DNA from: Bacillota bacterium
Lineage (GTDB): Bacteria; Bacillota; Clostridia; Christensenellales; CAG-138
Assembly: GCA_023409435.1 (NCBI GenBank)
Contig: JAEYHP010000053.1
Span: 1-22,449 of the forward strand
Direction: 5' to 3'
Length of the DNA stretch: 22,449 nt
Below are positions 1-6,277 of this stretch, piece after piece (the first letter of the stretch is position 1; each line of letters starts with the position of its first letter). A program made the position numbers and the translations under genes. Under the pieces are notes generated by a model, which searched no databases, had not been told where the DNA came from, and saw only the letters and a list, made by a program, of their open reading frames with translations.

Positions 1-1082
1 ACCTGGGCCTCCCGTACCGGGACGAAACGAACGACCAGGTCACGGTGGACGCGGGCAACGCCATATTGCAATATGGCGTGGGCGTCAAATGTGCCACCAT
101 CACGCCCAACAAGCAGCGCGTGAGCGAATACAACCTCAAGGAAATGTGGAAGAGCCCCAACGCGACCATCCGCGCCATACTGGACGGCACGGTGTTCCGC
201 GCACCTATTTTGATCGACAGCATCAAGCCCGTGGTTAAGAATTGGAGGCTGCCCATCACAATCGCCCGCCACGCGTACGGCGACGTATACAAGGCGACGG
301 AGTACCGCGTGCCGGGGAAGGGCAAGGCGGAACTTGTGTTCACAGACGAAAACGGCGAAAGCTTCCGCCAGACTGTCTACGATTTTGAATGCCCCGGCGT
401 GCTGCAGGGCATGTTCAACAAGGATACGTCCATCAAATCCTTCGCGCACGCCTGCTTCCAATATGCGCTCGCAACGAAGCAGGACCTTTGGTTTGCCACC
501 AAGGATACCATCTCCAAGCAGTACGACCAGACGTTCAAGCTGCTGTTTGAAGAGATTTATGAAGCGGAGTACGCGGAACAGTTCAGGCAGGCGGGCATCG
601 AGTATTTCTATACGCTTATCGATGACGCCGTGGCCCGCGTCATCCGCAGCGAGGGCGGCTTTATCTGGGCGTGCAAGAACTACGATGGCGACGTCATGAG
701 CGACATGGTATCCACCGCGTTCGGCTCGCTGGCCATGATGACCTCCGTGCTCGTAAGCCCCGGCGGCAAGTTTGAATACGAAGCCGCCCACGGCACCGTA
801 ACCCGGCATTATTATAAATATCTTGCCGGGGAAGAGACCTCCACCAACCCTATCGCCACCATATTTGCCTGGAGCGGTGCATTGAAGAAGCGCGGGGAAC
901 TCGATGAGTTAGCTGACCTTGTCGCATTTGCGGAAAAGCTGGAGGCGGCAAGCTTAAAAGCGCTCGATGATGGCGTTATGACGAAAGATTTAGTGGGTCT
1001 CGTTGAAGGCGAAAAGCCCCGGGCGGTAAACACGCTTTCGTTCATCCGCGCCATACGGGAGCGGCTGGAAGCTGCGTTGTAA
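1..1082 (+). CDS. icd: NADP-dependent isocitrate dehydrogenase, 5'-truncated by window edge
   Basis: Oxidative decarboxylation of isocitrate to 2-oxoglutarate with NADP in the cytoplasm, supplying 2-oxoglutarate for glutamate synthesis. The reading frame is open from base 3, so the true start lies upstream; the GTG at 45 is internal. The visible 360 or so residues match the C-terminal large part of the homodimeric (eukaryote-like, type II) enzyme: GVKCATITP, then KMW/EMW-SPNATIR with the substrate-binding Ser-Asn-Arg cluster, ITIARHAYGDVYKA, NYDGDVMSDM with metal-binding aspartates, and YEAAHGTVTRHY, the cofactor-binding loop. It ends at TAA 1080-1082 and is followed by a hairpin. It converges on the secreted SH3 protein gene. 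The family assignment is secure; cofactor preference is inferred from family. Confidence 0.93.
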   Translation, partial: LGLPYRDETNDQVTVDAGNAILQYGVGVKCATITPNKQRVSEYNLKEMWKSPNATIRAILDGTVFRAPILIDSIKPVVKNWRLPITIARHAYGDVYKATEYRVPGKGKAELVFTDENGESFRQTVYDFECPGVLQGMFNKDTSIKSFAHACFQYALATKQDLWFATKDTISKQYDQTFKLLFEEIYEAEYAEQFRQAGIEYFYTLIDDAVARVIRSEGGFIWACKNYDGDVMSDMVSTAFGSLAMMTSVLVSPGGKFEYEAAHGTVTRHYYKYLAGEETSTNPIATIFAWSGALKKRGELDELADLVAFAEKLEAASLKALDDGVMTKDLVGLVEGEKPRAVNTLSFIRAIRERLEAAL

Positions 1083-1106
1083 GGGAAATAAAGTGATCAA
1101 TAATAG

Positions 1107-1136
1107 GGCAGGATGGCGTTAGCCATCCTGCCTTTA
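1107..1136 (+). terminator. Intrinsic terminator of icd
   Basis: Perfect 11-bp stem, GGCAGGATGGC (1107-1117) with GCCATCCTGCC (1122-1132), a 4-base GTTA loop, then a short TTTA tail, 25 bases after the icd stop. The T-tract is short, so termination may be partial. The 5' arm GGGCAGGATGGC recurs in the minus-strand terminator at 1546-1580. Confidence 0.7.
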
Positions 1137-1159
1137 TGTATGTCAAAAGCATGTATATA

Positions 1160-1500
1160 TATCTTTCATAGCGGGAGGCCTTGCTGGGACTGCACTTCGC
1201 TGATTCCTACCTTAATCACACAATGGCCGTTCCGCTTCTATCGGTTGTGGCACTTCCTTGCTCATTGGGCTCGGCCCTTATTTGCTCTGCAGCAGGCAGC
1301 GCTTTGGGCTCGTTCCACGGGCGACCTTGTCCACCCCGCAGGCGGCATTCGGCTGCGTCCTGCCTCCGGCGGGCGTTCCTAAGGAAGGGGGGAACGTAGT
1401 TTCCCAATACAAGAAAATCTATCGCGACGGCCCGCGGGCCTAGTGTCCGAGGCGTCTCCCGCCAAGGACGCGGCGCTTTCAGCGCCGATACCTTAGGTAA
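1160..1500 (+). repeat. Diverged member of the dispersed intergenic repeat family
   Basis: Noncoding spacer between convergent genes. Positions 1426-1469 align almost base for base with 13253-13296 of the full repeat (GACGGCCCGC, GGCCTAGTG, CGAGGCGT, CCCGCC in the same order). The preceding part has CACAATGGCC and ACTTCCTTGCTCATTGGG, which resemble the start of the other copies (CGCAATGGT and ACTCCCTTGC). A hairpin CGGCGCT-TTC-AGCGCCG lies at about 1470-1487. Short open frames here have no ribosome binding sites and are not taken as genes. The remaining bases to 1545 show nothing further. Boundaries are approximate. Confidence 0.55.
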
Positions 1501-1545
1501 TTTGTTGGCATGTTAAAATAAAGCTGTGGAGGGTTTTTCTGAATT

Positions 1546-1580
1546 AAAAAAGAGCAGGACAGCAATTTGCCATCCTGCCC
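1546..1580 (-). terminator. Intrinsic terminator of the SH3-domain gene (minus strand)
   Basis: Read on the minus strand: GGGCAGGATGGCAA, a short loop, TTGCTGTCCTGC, then CTCTTTTTT. The inner stem uses G-U pairs that exist only in the minus-strand RNA (on the plus strand they become A-C mismatches), which fixes its direction. It lies about 65 bases past the stop of the gene at 1644-2807. Its first arm is the same 12-mer as the icd terminator. Confidence 0.75.
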
Positions 1581-1594
1581 TATTGGGGGATAGC

Positions 1595-1636
1595 CGAGGA
1601 GCGTACTCCTCGACGGGGGAGGGGGCACCGCCCCCA
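1595..1636. repeat. Double-hairpin intergenic element
   Basis: Two adjacent hairpins just 3' of the SH3-domain gene: CGAGGAG-CGTA-CTCCTCG (1595-1612) and GGGGGC-ACC-GCCCCC (1621-1635). The layout (hairpin, CGGGG linker, G-run, CA-rich loop, CCCCCA) matches 21310-21355 after era, so this is probably one copy of a small dispersed element rather than a gene-specific terminator. Confidence 0.5.
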
Positions 1637-1643
1637 TGTCAGC

Positions 1644-2807
1644 TTACTTCACGGTGATGACGGTGGTGGCGGTCAGCGTGAGCGTCTGATTGCCGGGGTT
1701 GGTCGCGTAGTTCATCTGCGCGCTGATGGCGTACTTGCCCGCGGGAAGCCTGAGCGTGTTGGTGGAAAAGTACTCCTTTTCAAACTTGTCGCTCGCTTCA
1801 TCGCTGAGACTGCCGCTCTTGACAAAGTTGTAAGTCAAGGGGGCCGACTTTTTGAGTACGGTCTCCGCAAGCTCCTGGGTGGTGAAGTACTCGCCATTAA
1901 AGAGATTGTTGCCGCTGATGGACTTAATGGGGAAGTAAACAAGCTGGCGGGTGCCGTAGAGTTTGAGCGTGTCGCGGCTGCCGATGTTCTTGACGACCGC
2001 ATAGCATTCGATGGGCTCATTGGCCTTAAACGTACTCTTGTTGAGTACAAGCTGGAGCCGCACATTGCTGTTCTCATCGGTGGCTTTTACAGGGTTAGAA
2101 AAATCCGGCTGTTTTACAAGGTACTTGGAATAGACATAGCCTACCTTGCCCTTAAAGAGCACTTTGGACCAGTCGCCCGAAGCGCCGAGGTACTGCACCG
2201 CCTCGCCCTTATTCAGGTAGCCAACTGCCGGGTACTTCACGCTGCTGGGGCCGGTGCGGACATTGACCGCTGTGGTGGCGACGCGGTATTCGGTGGGGGT
2301 GGGGACGGGCGTACTGCCACCGCCGCCGGTGGTCGGCCTGGTAAGATAATTGCTGTGGACAAAACCGATATCGCCCTTATACAGAACCATGGCCCAGTTG
2401 CCGGAATCGCCGAGGTACTGTACGGTTTCACCCTTTTTCAAGGAACCGATTATGGGATACTTCCCGCTGTCCGGGCCGGTGCGTACGTTGACGGGTTCCG
2501 TGGCGGAACGGTAGTACTTCGGATTCTGGGCTAAGGGGTCCATCAAGTATTTGCTGAACACGTAGCCTGTGGTGCCCTTGAAGGAGATTTTGGTCCAATC
2601 GCCGGACTTGCTGACGAAAGAGACGAGTTCCCCCTTTACCAGGTAGCCTATGGCGGGATACTTGGTGCTGTTGGGGCCGGTACGGACGTTGACATTGGTG
2701 GTCGCGATCCGATATCCGGCGGTCTGCGTGGTCGCGGCCAAAGCGGGCACGGCCAGAAGCAGCAGCATGGTTGCGGTGAGTACAGCCGCGATCAGTTTCT
2801 TAAGCAT
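1644..2807 (-). CDS. Secreted protein with three SH3b repeats and a C-terminal BsuPI-like domain
   Basis: 387-residue exported protein, probably acting at the cell wall. A signal peptide covers residues 1-24 (Lys-Lys, a Leu/Ala-rich core, ALA before the cut). Three bacterial SH3 repeats follow at about 32-90, 99-157 and 174-232, each with NVRTGP, KYP-IG-L-KGE, a SGxW and a GYV/GFV-S-YL ending. A Gly/Pro/Thr linker (159-172) separates repeats 2 and 3. Residues about 245-387 resemble the BsuPI beta-sandwich (VRLQLVLNKSTFKANEPIECYAVV is its typical opening). The ATG at 2807 is chosen because AGGAGGTA stands 5 bases upstream and the signal peptide begins there; the 63 extra upstream codons are rejected. 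SH3b repeats usually bind peptidoglycan; no catalytic domain is visible, so it may be an adhesin, inhibitor or wall sensor. The exact role is unknown. Confidence 0.85.
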   Translation of the reverse strand: MLKKLIAAVLTATMLLLLAVPALAATTQTAGYRIATTNVNVRTGPNSTKYPAIGYLVKGELVSFVSKSGDWTKISFKGTTGYVFSKYLMDPLAQNPKYYRSATEPVNVRTGPDSGKYPIIGSLKKGETVQYLGDSGNWAMVLYKGDIGFVHSNYLTRPTTGGGGSTPVPTPTEYRVATTAVNVRTGPSSVKYPAVGYLNKGEAVQYLGASGDWSKVLFKGKVGYVYSKYLVKQPDFSNPVKATDENSNVRLQLVLNKSTFKANEPIECYAVVKNIGSRDTLKLYGTRQLVYFPIKSISGNNLFNGEYFTTQELAETVLKKSAPLTYNFVKSGSLSDEASDKFEKEYFSTNTLRLPAGKYAISAQMNYATNPGNQTLTLTATTVITVK

Positions 2808-2812
2808 TTTTA

Positions 2813-2820
2813 TACCTCCT
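2813..2820 (-). promoter_or_regulatory. Ribosome binding site fixing the start of the SH3-domain gene
   Basis: AGGAGGTA on the minus strand, five bases before ATG 2807. It decides against the longer in-frame opening at 2996. Confidence 0.85.
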
Positions 2821-2989
2821 GTGTGTAGCATCACTGTATTGGAAACGCTGCAATGCCCGGATTCGTTGCAATGTAGTTGAATCCATGTCAGGGAGAAACT
2901 GTATAATGGCGCCGCGGCGTGGAACATGCCCGCTTCCTTATAAAAGATTAAATCCAAAGAACCTCCCCCAAAAACCTGCACCCAACCGT

Positions 2990-3018
2990 TTGACAAGCGC
3001 CCGTCTGCGTGATAAACT
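2990..3018 (+). promoter_or_regulatory. SigmaA-type promoter of the rplU operon
   Basis: TTGACA (2990-2995), a 17-base spacer, then TAAACT (3013-3018). Transcription would start near 3025, leaving a leader of about 80 bases before rplU. Confidence 0.65.
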
Positions 3019-3024
3019 GTTTCG

Positions 3025-3107
3025 GTGAGCCGCTCCGTGCCGGTATTTTAACATGGGCATAAGCCTGGGCCGGGCATGGGCGAGACTGGTAAGAGGAGGA
3101 AGACGTT
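3025..3107 (+). promoter_or_regulatory. Possible L21 leader (ribosomal protein autoregulatory 5' UTR)
   Basis: Short untranslated leader between the promoter and rplU. CCGG near 3040 can pair with CCGG near 3070 around an inner GGC-ATAA-GCC hairpin, and ATGGGC occurs twice (about 3053 and 3076). Firmicute rplU operons often carry an L21 leader; position and folding potential fit, but I could not compare it with the family consensus. AGGAGG at 3094-3099 is the rplU ribosome binding site. Confidence 0.35.
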
Positions 3108-3413
3108 ATGTATGCAATCATTCAGACGGGCGGCAAGCAGTACAAGGTGCAGGCGGGCGATGAGGTTCTCGTAGAGAAGCTTTCCGCGGAACCCGGCGCC
3201 GAAGTCAGCTTTGAAGTCCTGTTGGTTTCCGGCGATGCCGGTATTACGGTAGGCAAACCGGTTGTGGAAGGCGTTACGGCCAAGGCCAAGGTCATCGAGC
3301 ATGGCAAGGGCAAAAAGGTCATCGCGTTCAAGTATAAGGCCAAGAAGAATTCCAGCAGCAGGCAGGGCCATCGCCAGCCCTACACCAAGGTAGAGATTCT
3401 CTCTATCGGGTAA
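3108..3413 (+). CDS. rplU: 50S ribosomal protein L21
   Basis: Ribosomal protein binding 23S rRNA in the large subunit. 101 residues, the normal length. The opening MYAIIQTGGKQYKV is the diagnostic L21 start, and the C-terminal half carries the basic KFKYKAKKNS-RQGHRQPYT region that contacts rRNA. ATG 3108 has AGGAGG 8 bases upstream. First gene of the conserved rplU-prp-rpmA operon; the prp ATG follows the rplU stop after 4 bases, so the three are one transcript from the promoter at 2990. Confidence 0.97.
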   Translation: MYAIIQTGGKQYKVQAGDEVLVEKLSAEPGAEVSFEVLLVSGDAGITVGKPVVEGVTAKAKVIEHGKGKKVIAFKYKAKKNSSSRQGHRQPYTKVEILSIG

Positions 3414-3417
3414 GAAT

Positions 3418-3747
3418 ATGGTTAGGGTTTGTATGCTCTATCAGAGCCGTGTACTCGTCGGTTTTGAGGCAAGCGGGCACGCAGGCTATGGCGAAGAAGG
3501 AAACGATATCGTGTGCAGCGCCGTTTCGGCGCTCACGCAGACGATCGCCTTCGGGCTGAAAGAACGGTTACAACTGCCGGTAGGGCTCTCCGTTGAGGAA
3601 GGATACCTTTACTGCATACTCGGGCAGGAATGCACGGATGCGCAGTTGGAGCAGGCGTCCATATTGCTGGATACGCTGCACCTGGGGTTAAAGAGCATGG
3701 AAGCATCCTACGGCGGATACCTCAGCATTACGGAAAGGGAGGTGTAG
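3418..3747 (+). CDS. prp: Ribosomal-processing cysteine protease Prp
   Basis: Cytoplasmic cysteine protease (YsxB family) that removes the N-terminal extension of ribosomal protein L27 before or during ribosome assembly. 109 residues, the usual family size. The catalytic pair is visible: His21 in SGHAGYG and Cys33 in GNDIVCSAVS, the spacing known for the Staphylococcus enzyme. It sits between rplU and rpmA as in other Firmicutes, and the downstream L27 carries the cleavable extension. The start at 3418 has a poor ribosome binding site (only GGG in the preceding stop region), which suggests translational coupling to rplU. Assignment rests on the motif and gene order. Confidence 0.93.
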   Translation: MVRVCMLYQSRVLVGFEASGHAGYGEEGNDIVCSAVSALTQTIAFGLKERLQLPVGLSVEEGYLYCILGQECTDAQLEQASILLDTLHLGLKSMEASYGGYLSITEREV

Positions 3748-3750
3748 AGT

Positions 3751-4044
3751 ATGTTTATGATGAATCTCCAGTTGTTCGCGCATAAAAAGGGCGTTGGCAG
3801 CTCGCGTAACGGCCGTGACAGTGAGTCGAAGCGCCTGGGGCCCAAGCGCGCGGACGGGCAGTTCGTTCTCGCGGGCAACATTCTGGTCCGCCAGCGCGGC
3901 ACGCACATTCATCCCGGCAATAACGTCGGCAAGGGCAAGGACGATACCTTGTTCGCTTTGGTAGACGGCGTTGTGCGCTTTGAGCGCAAGGACAAGGAAC
4001 GCAAGCAGGTGAGCGTTTACACGCAAGAGGCTGCTGTGCAATAA
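3751..4044 (+). CDS. rpmA: 50S ribosomal protein L27 with Prp-cleavable N-terminal extension
   Basis: Large-subunit protein whose N-terminus reaches the peptidyl-transferase centre. 97 residues. It begins MFMMNLQLFA-HKKGVGSS: the NLQLFA segment is the Firmicute-type extension removed by Prp after the alanine, exposing HKKG as the mature N-terminus. The body has the L27 signatures SKRLGPKRADGQFV and IHPGNNVGKGKDDTLFA. GGGAGG at 3737-3742 serves ATG 3751; it overlaps the end of prp, whose stop is 3 bases upstream. A strong terminator follows at 4065. Confidence 0.97.
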   Translation: MFMMNLQLFAHKKGVGSSRNGRDSESKRLGPKRADGQFVLAGNILVRQRGTHIHPGNNVGKGKDDTLFALVDGVVRFERKDKERKQVSVYTQEAAVQ

Positions 4045-4064
4045 CTCGTGAGTTCAATTGATGG

Positions 4065-4095
4065 GGGACGAAAGGCAACGCCTTTCGTCCCTTTT
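4065..4095 (+). terminator. Intrinsic terminator of the rplU-prp-rpmA operon
   Basis: Stem GGGACGAAAGGC (4065-4076) with GCCTTTCGTCCC (4080-4091), loop AAC, followed by TTTT and further T-rich sequence. It starts 21 bases after the rpmA stop. Confidence 0.9.
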
Positions 4096-4187
4096 CTGTT
4101 GTTTTTGGTTCAGTCCGTCACCCTTTCTGCCGATTAATATATACGATTCTGTTTCGGCGCCTTACGCCGGATGACCTGGGGGAAAAC

Positions 4188-5459
4188 ATGTCCGAATTCA
4201 ACCGTAGCTTTGTCAATCTGTACGACCTTTTGATCTGCCTTACCAACGCGGAGGATCTCGTCAGCCCAGAGCTTCGCTATCACCACCAGCAGGTGGCATA
4301 CCTCGCGTACAAAATCGCGGAGCGTGTGGGGATACCCGAGCGCGAGAGGAAAAACCTGATGCTTGCGGGGCTGCTGCACGATATCGGCGCGCTGTCTACC
4401 AACGAACGGCTGGAGCTTTTGGAAAACGAACCGCTTACGGCAAACTCGCATGCGTTTCGCGGGGCGCAACTGCTCGAAGGGTTCGAGCCGCTCTCTGAGG
4501 CTGCAGAAATTATAAAACACCACCACCTGAGCTGGAACCATGGGCAGGGAAGGTCCTATATGGGCCGGGAGGTCAGCCTGTTAAGCCACATCCTGCACCT
4601 GGCGGACCGGGTTTGCGTGCTGGTCAACAAGCAGGAAAACGTCTTGGGCCAGGCGCAGCGCATCCGGGAAACCGTTCTGTTAAAAAAAAGAAGCGTGTTT
4701 GCGCCCAAACTTGTGGAAGCGTTTTTGCAGCTGAGCGTGGAGGAATACGTATGGCTGGATATCTCTTACGACCCTCTTTTGTACATCCTGCCAGAGATCG
4801 TGCAGTTTGACACAGTGGAAATGGATATGGAGCAGGTGATCGACCTGACCGACATATTCTCAAAAATCATAGACTACAGGAGCCCCTTTACCGCCACGCA
4901 TTCCGCGGGCGTCGCGGCAATTTCGGAGCGGCTTGCGGAGCTTGCCGGTTTTTCCGGGGACGAGTGCAGGATGATGCGCGTGGCGGGGAACCTCCACGAT
5001 CTTGGAAAAATCGCGGTCAGAAGCGCGGTATTGGAGAAGCAGGACAGGCTCAACGCGGAGGAATTCAACGAAATCCGCAGCCATACGTTCTATACCTTTC
5101 GGCTGCTGCAGGCCATTAAAGGGTTTGAAACCATCAACAAGTGGGCGTCCTTCCACCATGAAAAGCTCAACGGCAAGGGGTATCCCTTCCACCTGAAGGA
5201 CAACGAGATTCCCTTAGGCTCGCGCATTATGGCCGTGGCGGATATTTTTACCGCCATTACGGAGGACAGGGCGTACCGCAAAGGGATGTCGCCCGAACAA
5301 ACGGTGCATGTGCTCAAACAAATGGCGGCCGACGAGTCCATTTGCCCCTATGCCGTGTCCCTTGCGCTGGAAAATTTCGATATGCTCAACGCGCTCCGCA
5401 TAAAGGTACAGACGCAGGCGGGCCTGGATTACAAAAAAACCGTGGAATCCGTATCCTAA
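4188..5459 (+). CDS. Double HD-domain phosphohydrolase, C-terminal HD-GYP type
   Basis: 423-residue soluble protein with two HD domains. The first (about 25-150) has Y-HHQQVAYLA, LLHDIGALS with His64-Asp65, and HHH at 111-113. The second (about 230-400) has THSAGVA (His238), NLHDLGKI (His270-Asp271) and HHEKLNGKGYP (323-333), the HD-GYP signature. HD-GYP enzymes hydrolyse cyclic dinucleotides, c-di-GMP or cGAMP, so a signalling phosphodiesterase is likely. The first HD domain may be regulatory or a second active site. No membrane segment or receiver domain is seen. ATG 4188 follows GGGGGA at about 4178-4183. It stands alone between the L27 terminator and the two-component promoter. Substrate cannot be decided from sequence. 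Confidence 0.85.
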   Translation: MSEFNRSFVNLYDLLICLTNAEDLVSPELRYHHQQVAYLAYKIAERVGIPERERKNLMLAGLLHDIGALSTNERLELLENEPLTANSHAFRGAQLLEGFEPLSEAAEIIKHHHLSWNHGQGRSYMGREVSLLSHILHLADRVCVLVNKQENVLGQAQRIRETVLLKKRSVFAPKLVEAFLQLSVEEYVWLDISYDPLLYILPEIVQFDTVEMDMEQVIDLTDIFSKIIDYRSPFTATHSAGVAAISERLAELAGFSGDECRMMRVAGNLHDLGKIAVRSAVLEKQDRLNAEEFNEIRSHTFYTFRLLQAIKGFETINKWASFHHEKLNGKGYPFHLKDNEIPLGSRIMAVADIFTAITEDRAYRKGMSPEQTVHVLKQMAADESICPYAVSLALENFDMLNALRIKVQTQAGLDYKKTVESVS

Positions 5460-5527
5460 AAGAAAAAATAATACGTTGCCTGATTTTGACACAGGTATGT
5501 ACAATTATGACAACCTCTGCGCGTCTG

Positions 5528-5556
5528 TTGTGTTGCGCTCGGGGGCATACTATAAT
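5528..5556 (+). promoter_or_regulatory. Promoter of the two-component operon
   Basis: A consensus TATAAT at 5551-5556 with TTGTGT (5528-5533) 17 bases upstream. Start would fall near 5563, with AAGGAGGA (5571-5578) serving ATG 5585. The -35 is weak, so an activator may help; a TTGACA at 5486-5491 lacks a well-spaced -10. Confidence 0.55.
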
Positions 5557-5584
5557 TTCCTTAGGTTGAGAAGGAGGATTTTGT

Positions 5585-6277
5585 ATGCAGAAAGCGCCGC
5601 ACATCCTGATATGCGACGATCAGAAGATCATCCATGAGACGCTGGGCATTTACCTAGAGAGCGAAGGGTTCACCTATGCTTCCGCGTTTGACGGCATACA
5701 GGCGCTCAGCATGGCGGAAACCGAAAAACCCAGTCTAATCATACTGGACCTCATGATGCCCGGAAAATCCGGCGTAGAGGTCTGCCGGACGCTCAGGATG
5801 ACGAGCCGCGTCCCCATCATCATGCTCACTGCAAAAGGGGAAGAGATCGACCGGGTGCTGGGCCTGGAACTGGGGGCGGACGATTATATTGTAAAGCCAT
5901 TTTCCACGCGCGAGGTTGTGGCCCGCGTCAAAGCGGTGCTGCGCCGCATGAAGGAGCAGCAGGATACGCCGCCGCAAACGATGAGGTTTGATAAGCTGGA
6001 AATCAACGTCGGCAGCTACGATGTACGCTATGAAGGAAAGACGGTCCCCCTCACGCCCAAAGAGGTGGAGATTTTGCACTTGCTCGCCTCCCATCCGGGG
6101 CGGGTATACGACCGGGAGCAGATACTTTCCATCATCTGGGGATATGACTATTTCGGGGACACGCGGGCGGTGGATACGCAGATCAAGCGCATCCGCCAGA
6201 AGCTCCCGCAGGAAGACGTATCCTGGGGCATCCGGACGGTGTACGGCGTGGGCTATAAATTTGAGGCCGGGCAATGA
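5585..6277 (+). CDS. OmpR/PhoB-family response regulator
   Basis: 230-residue DNA-binding response regulator, partner of the kinase encoded next. Receiver domain at about 5-118: acidic pair Asp11-Asp12, phosphoacceptor Asp55 in LIILDLMMPG, Thr82 in IMLTAKG, Lys104 in YIVKPF. The C-terminal winged helix (about 130-228) has LTPKEVEILHLL, R-YDREQIL-IWGYDYFGDTRAVDTQIKRIRQKL and the GVGYKFE ending, all typical of OmpR/PhoB. Strong AAGGAGGA ribosome binding site. It overlaps the kinase gene by 4 bases, implying coupled translation. The closest Firmicute analogues are PhoP, WalR and ResD; the regulon cannot be told from the window. Confidence 0.93.
   Translation: MQKAPHILICDDQKIIHETLGIYLESEGFTYASAFDGIQALSMAETEKPSLIILDLMMPGKSGVEVCRTLRMTSRVPIIMLTAKGEEIDRVLGLELGADDYIVKPFSTREVVARVKAVLRRMKEQQDTPPQTMRFDKLEINVGSYDVRYEGKTVPLTPKEVEILHLLASHPGRVYDREQILSIIWGYDYFGDTRAVDTQIKRIRQKLPQEDVSWGIRTVYGVGYKFEAGQ

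Noticed and set aside
5486..5491. TTGACA as -35 of the two-component promoter
   Set aside because: No -10 at acceptable spacing; the TATAAT at 5551 is too far away to pair with it.
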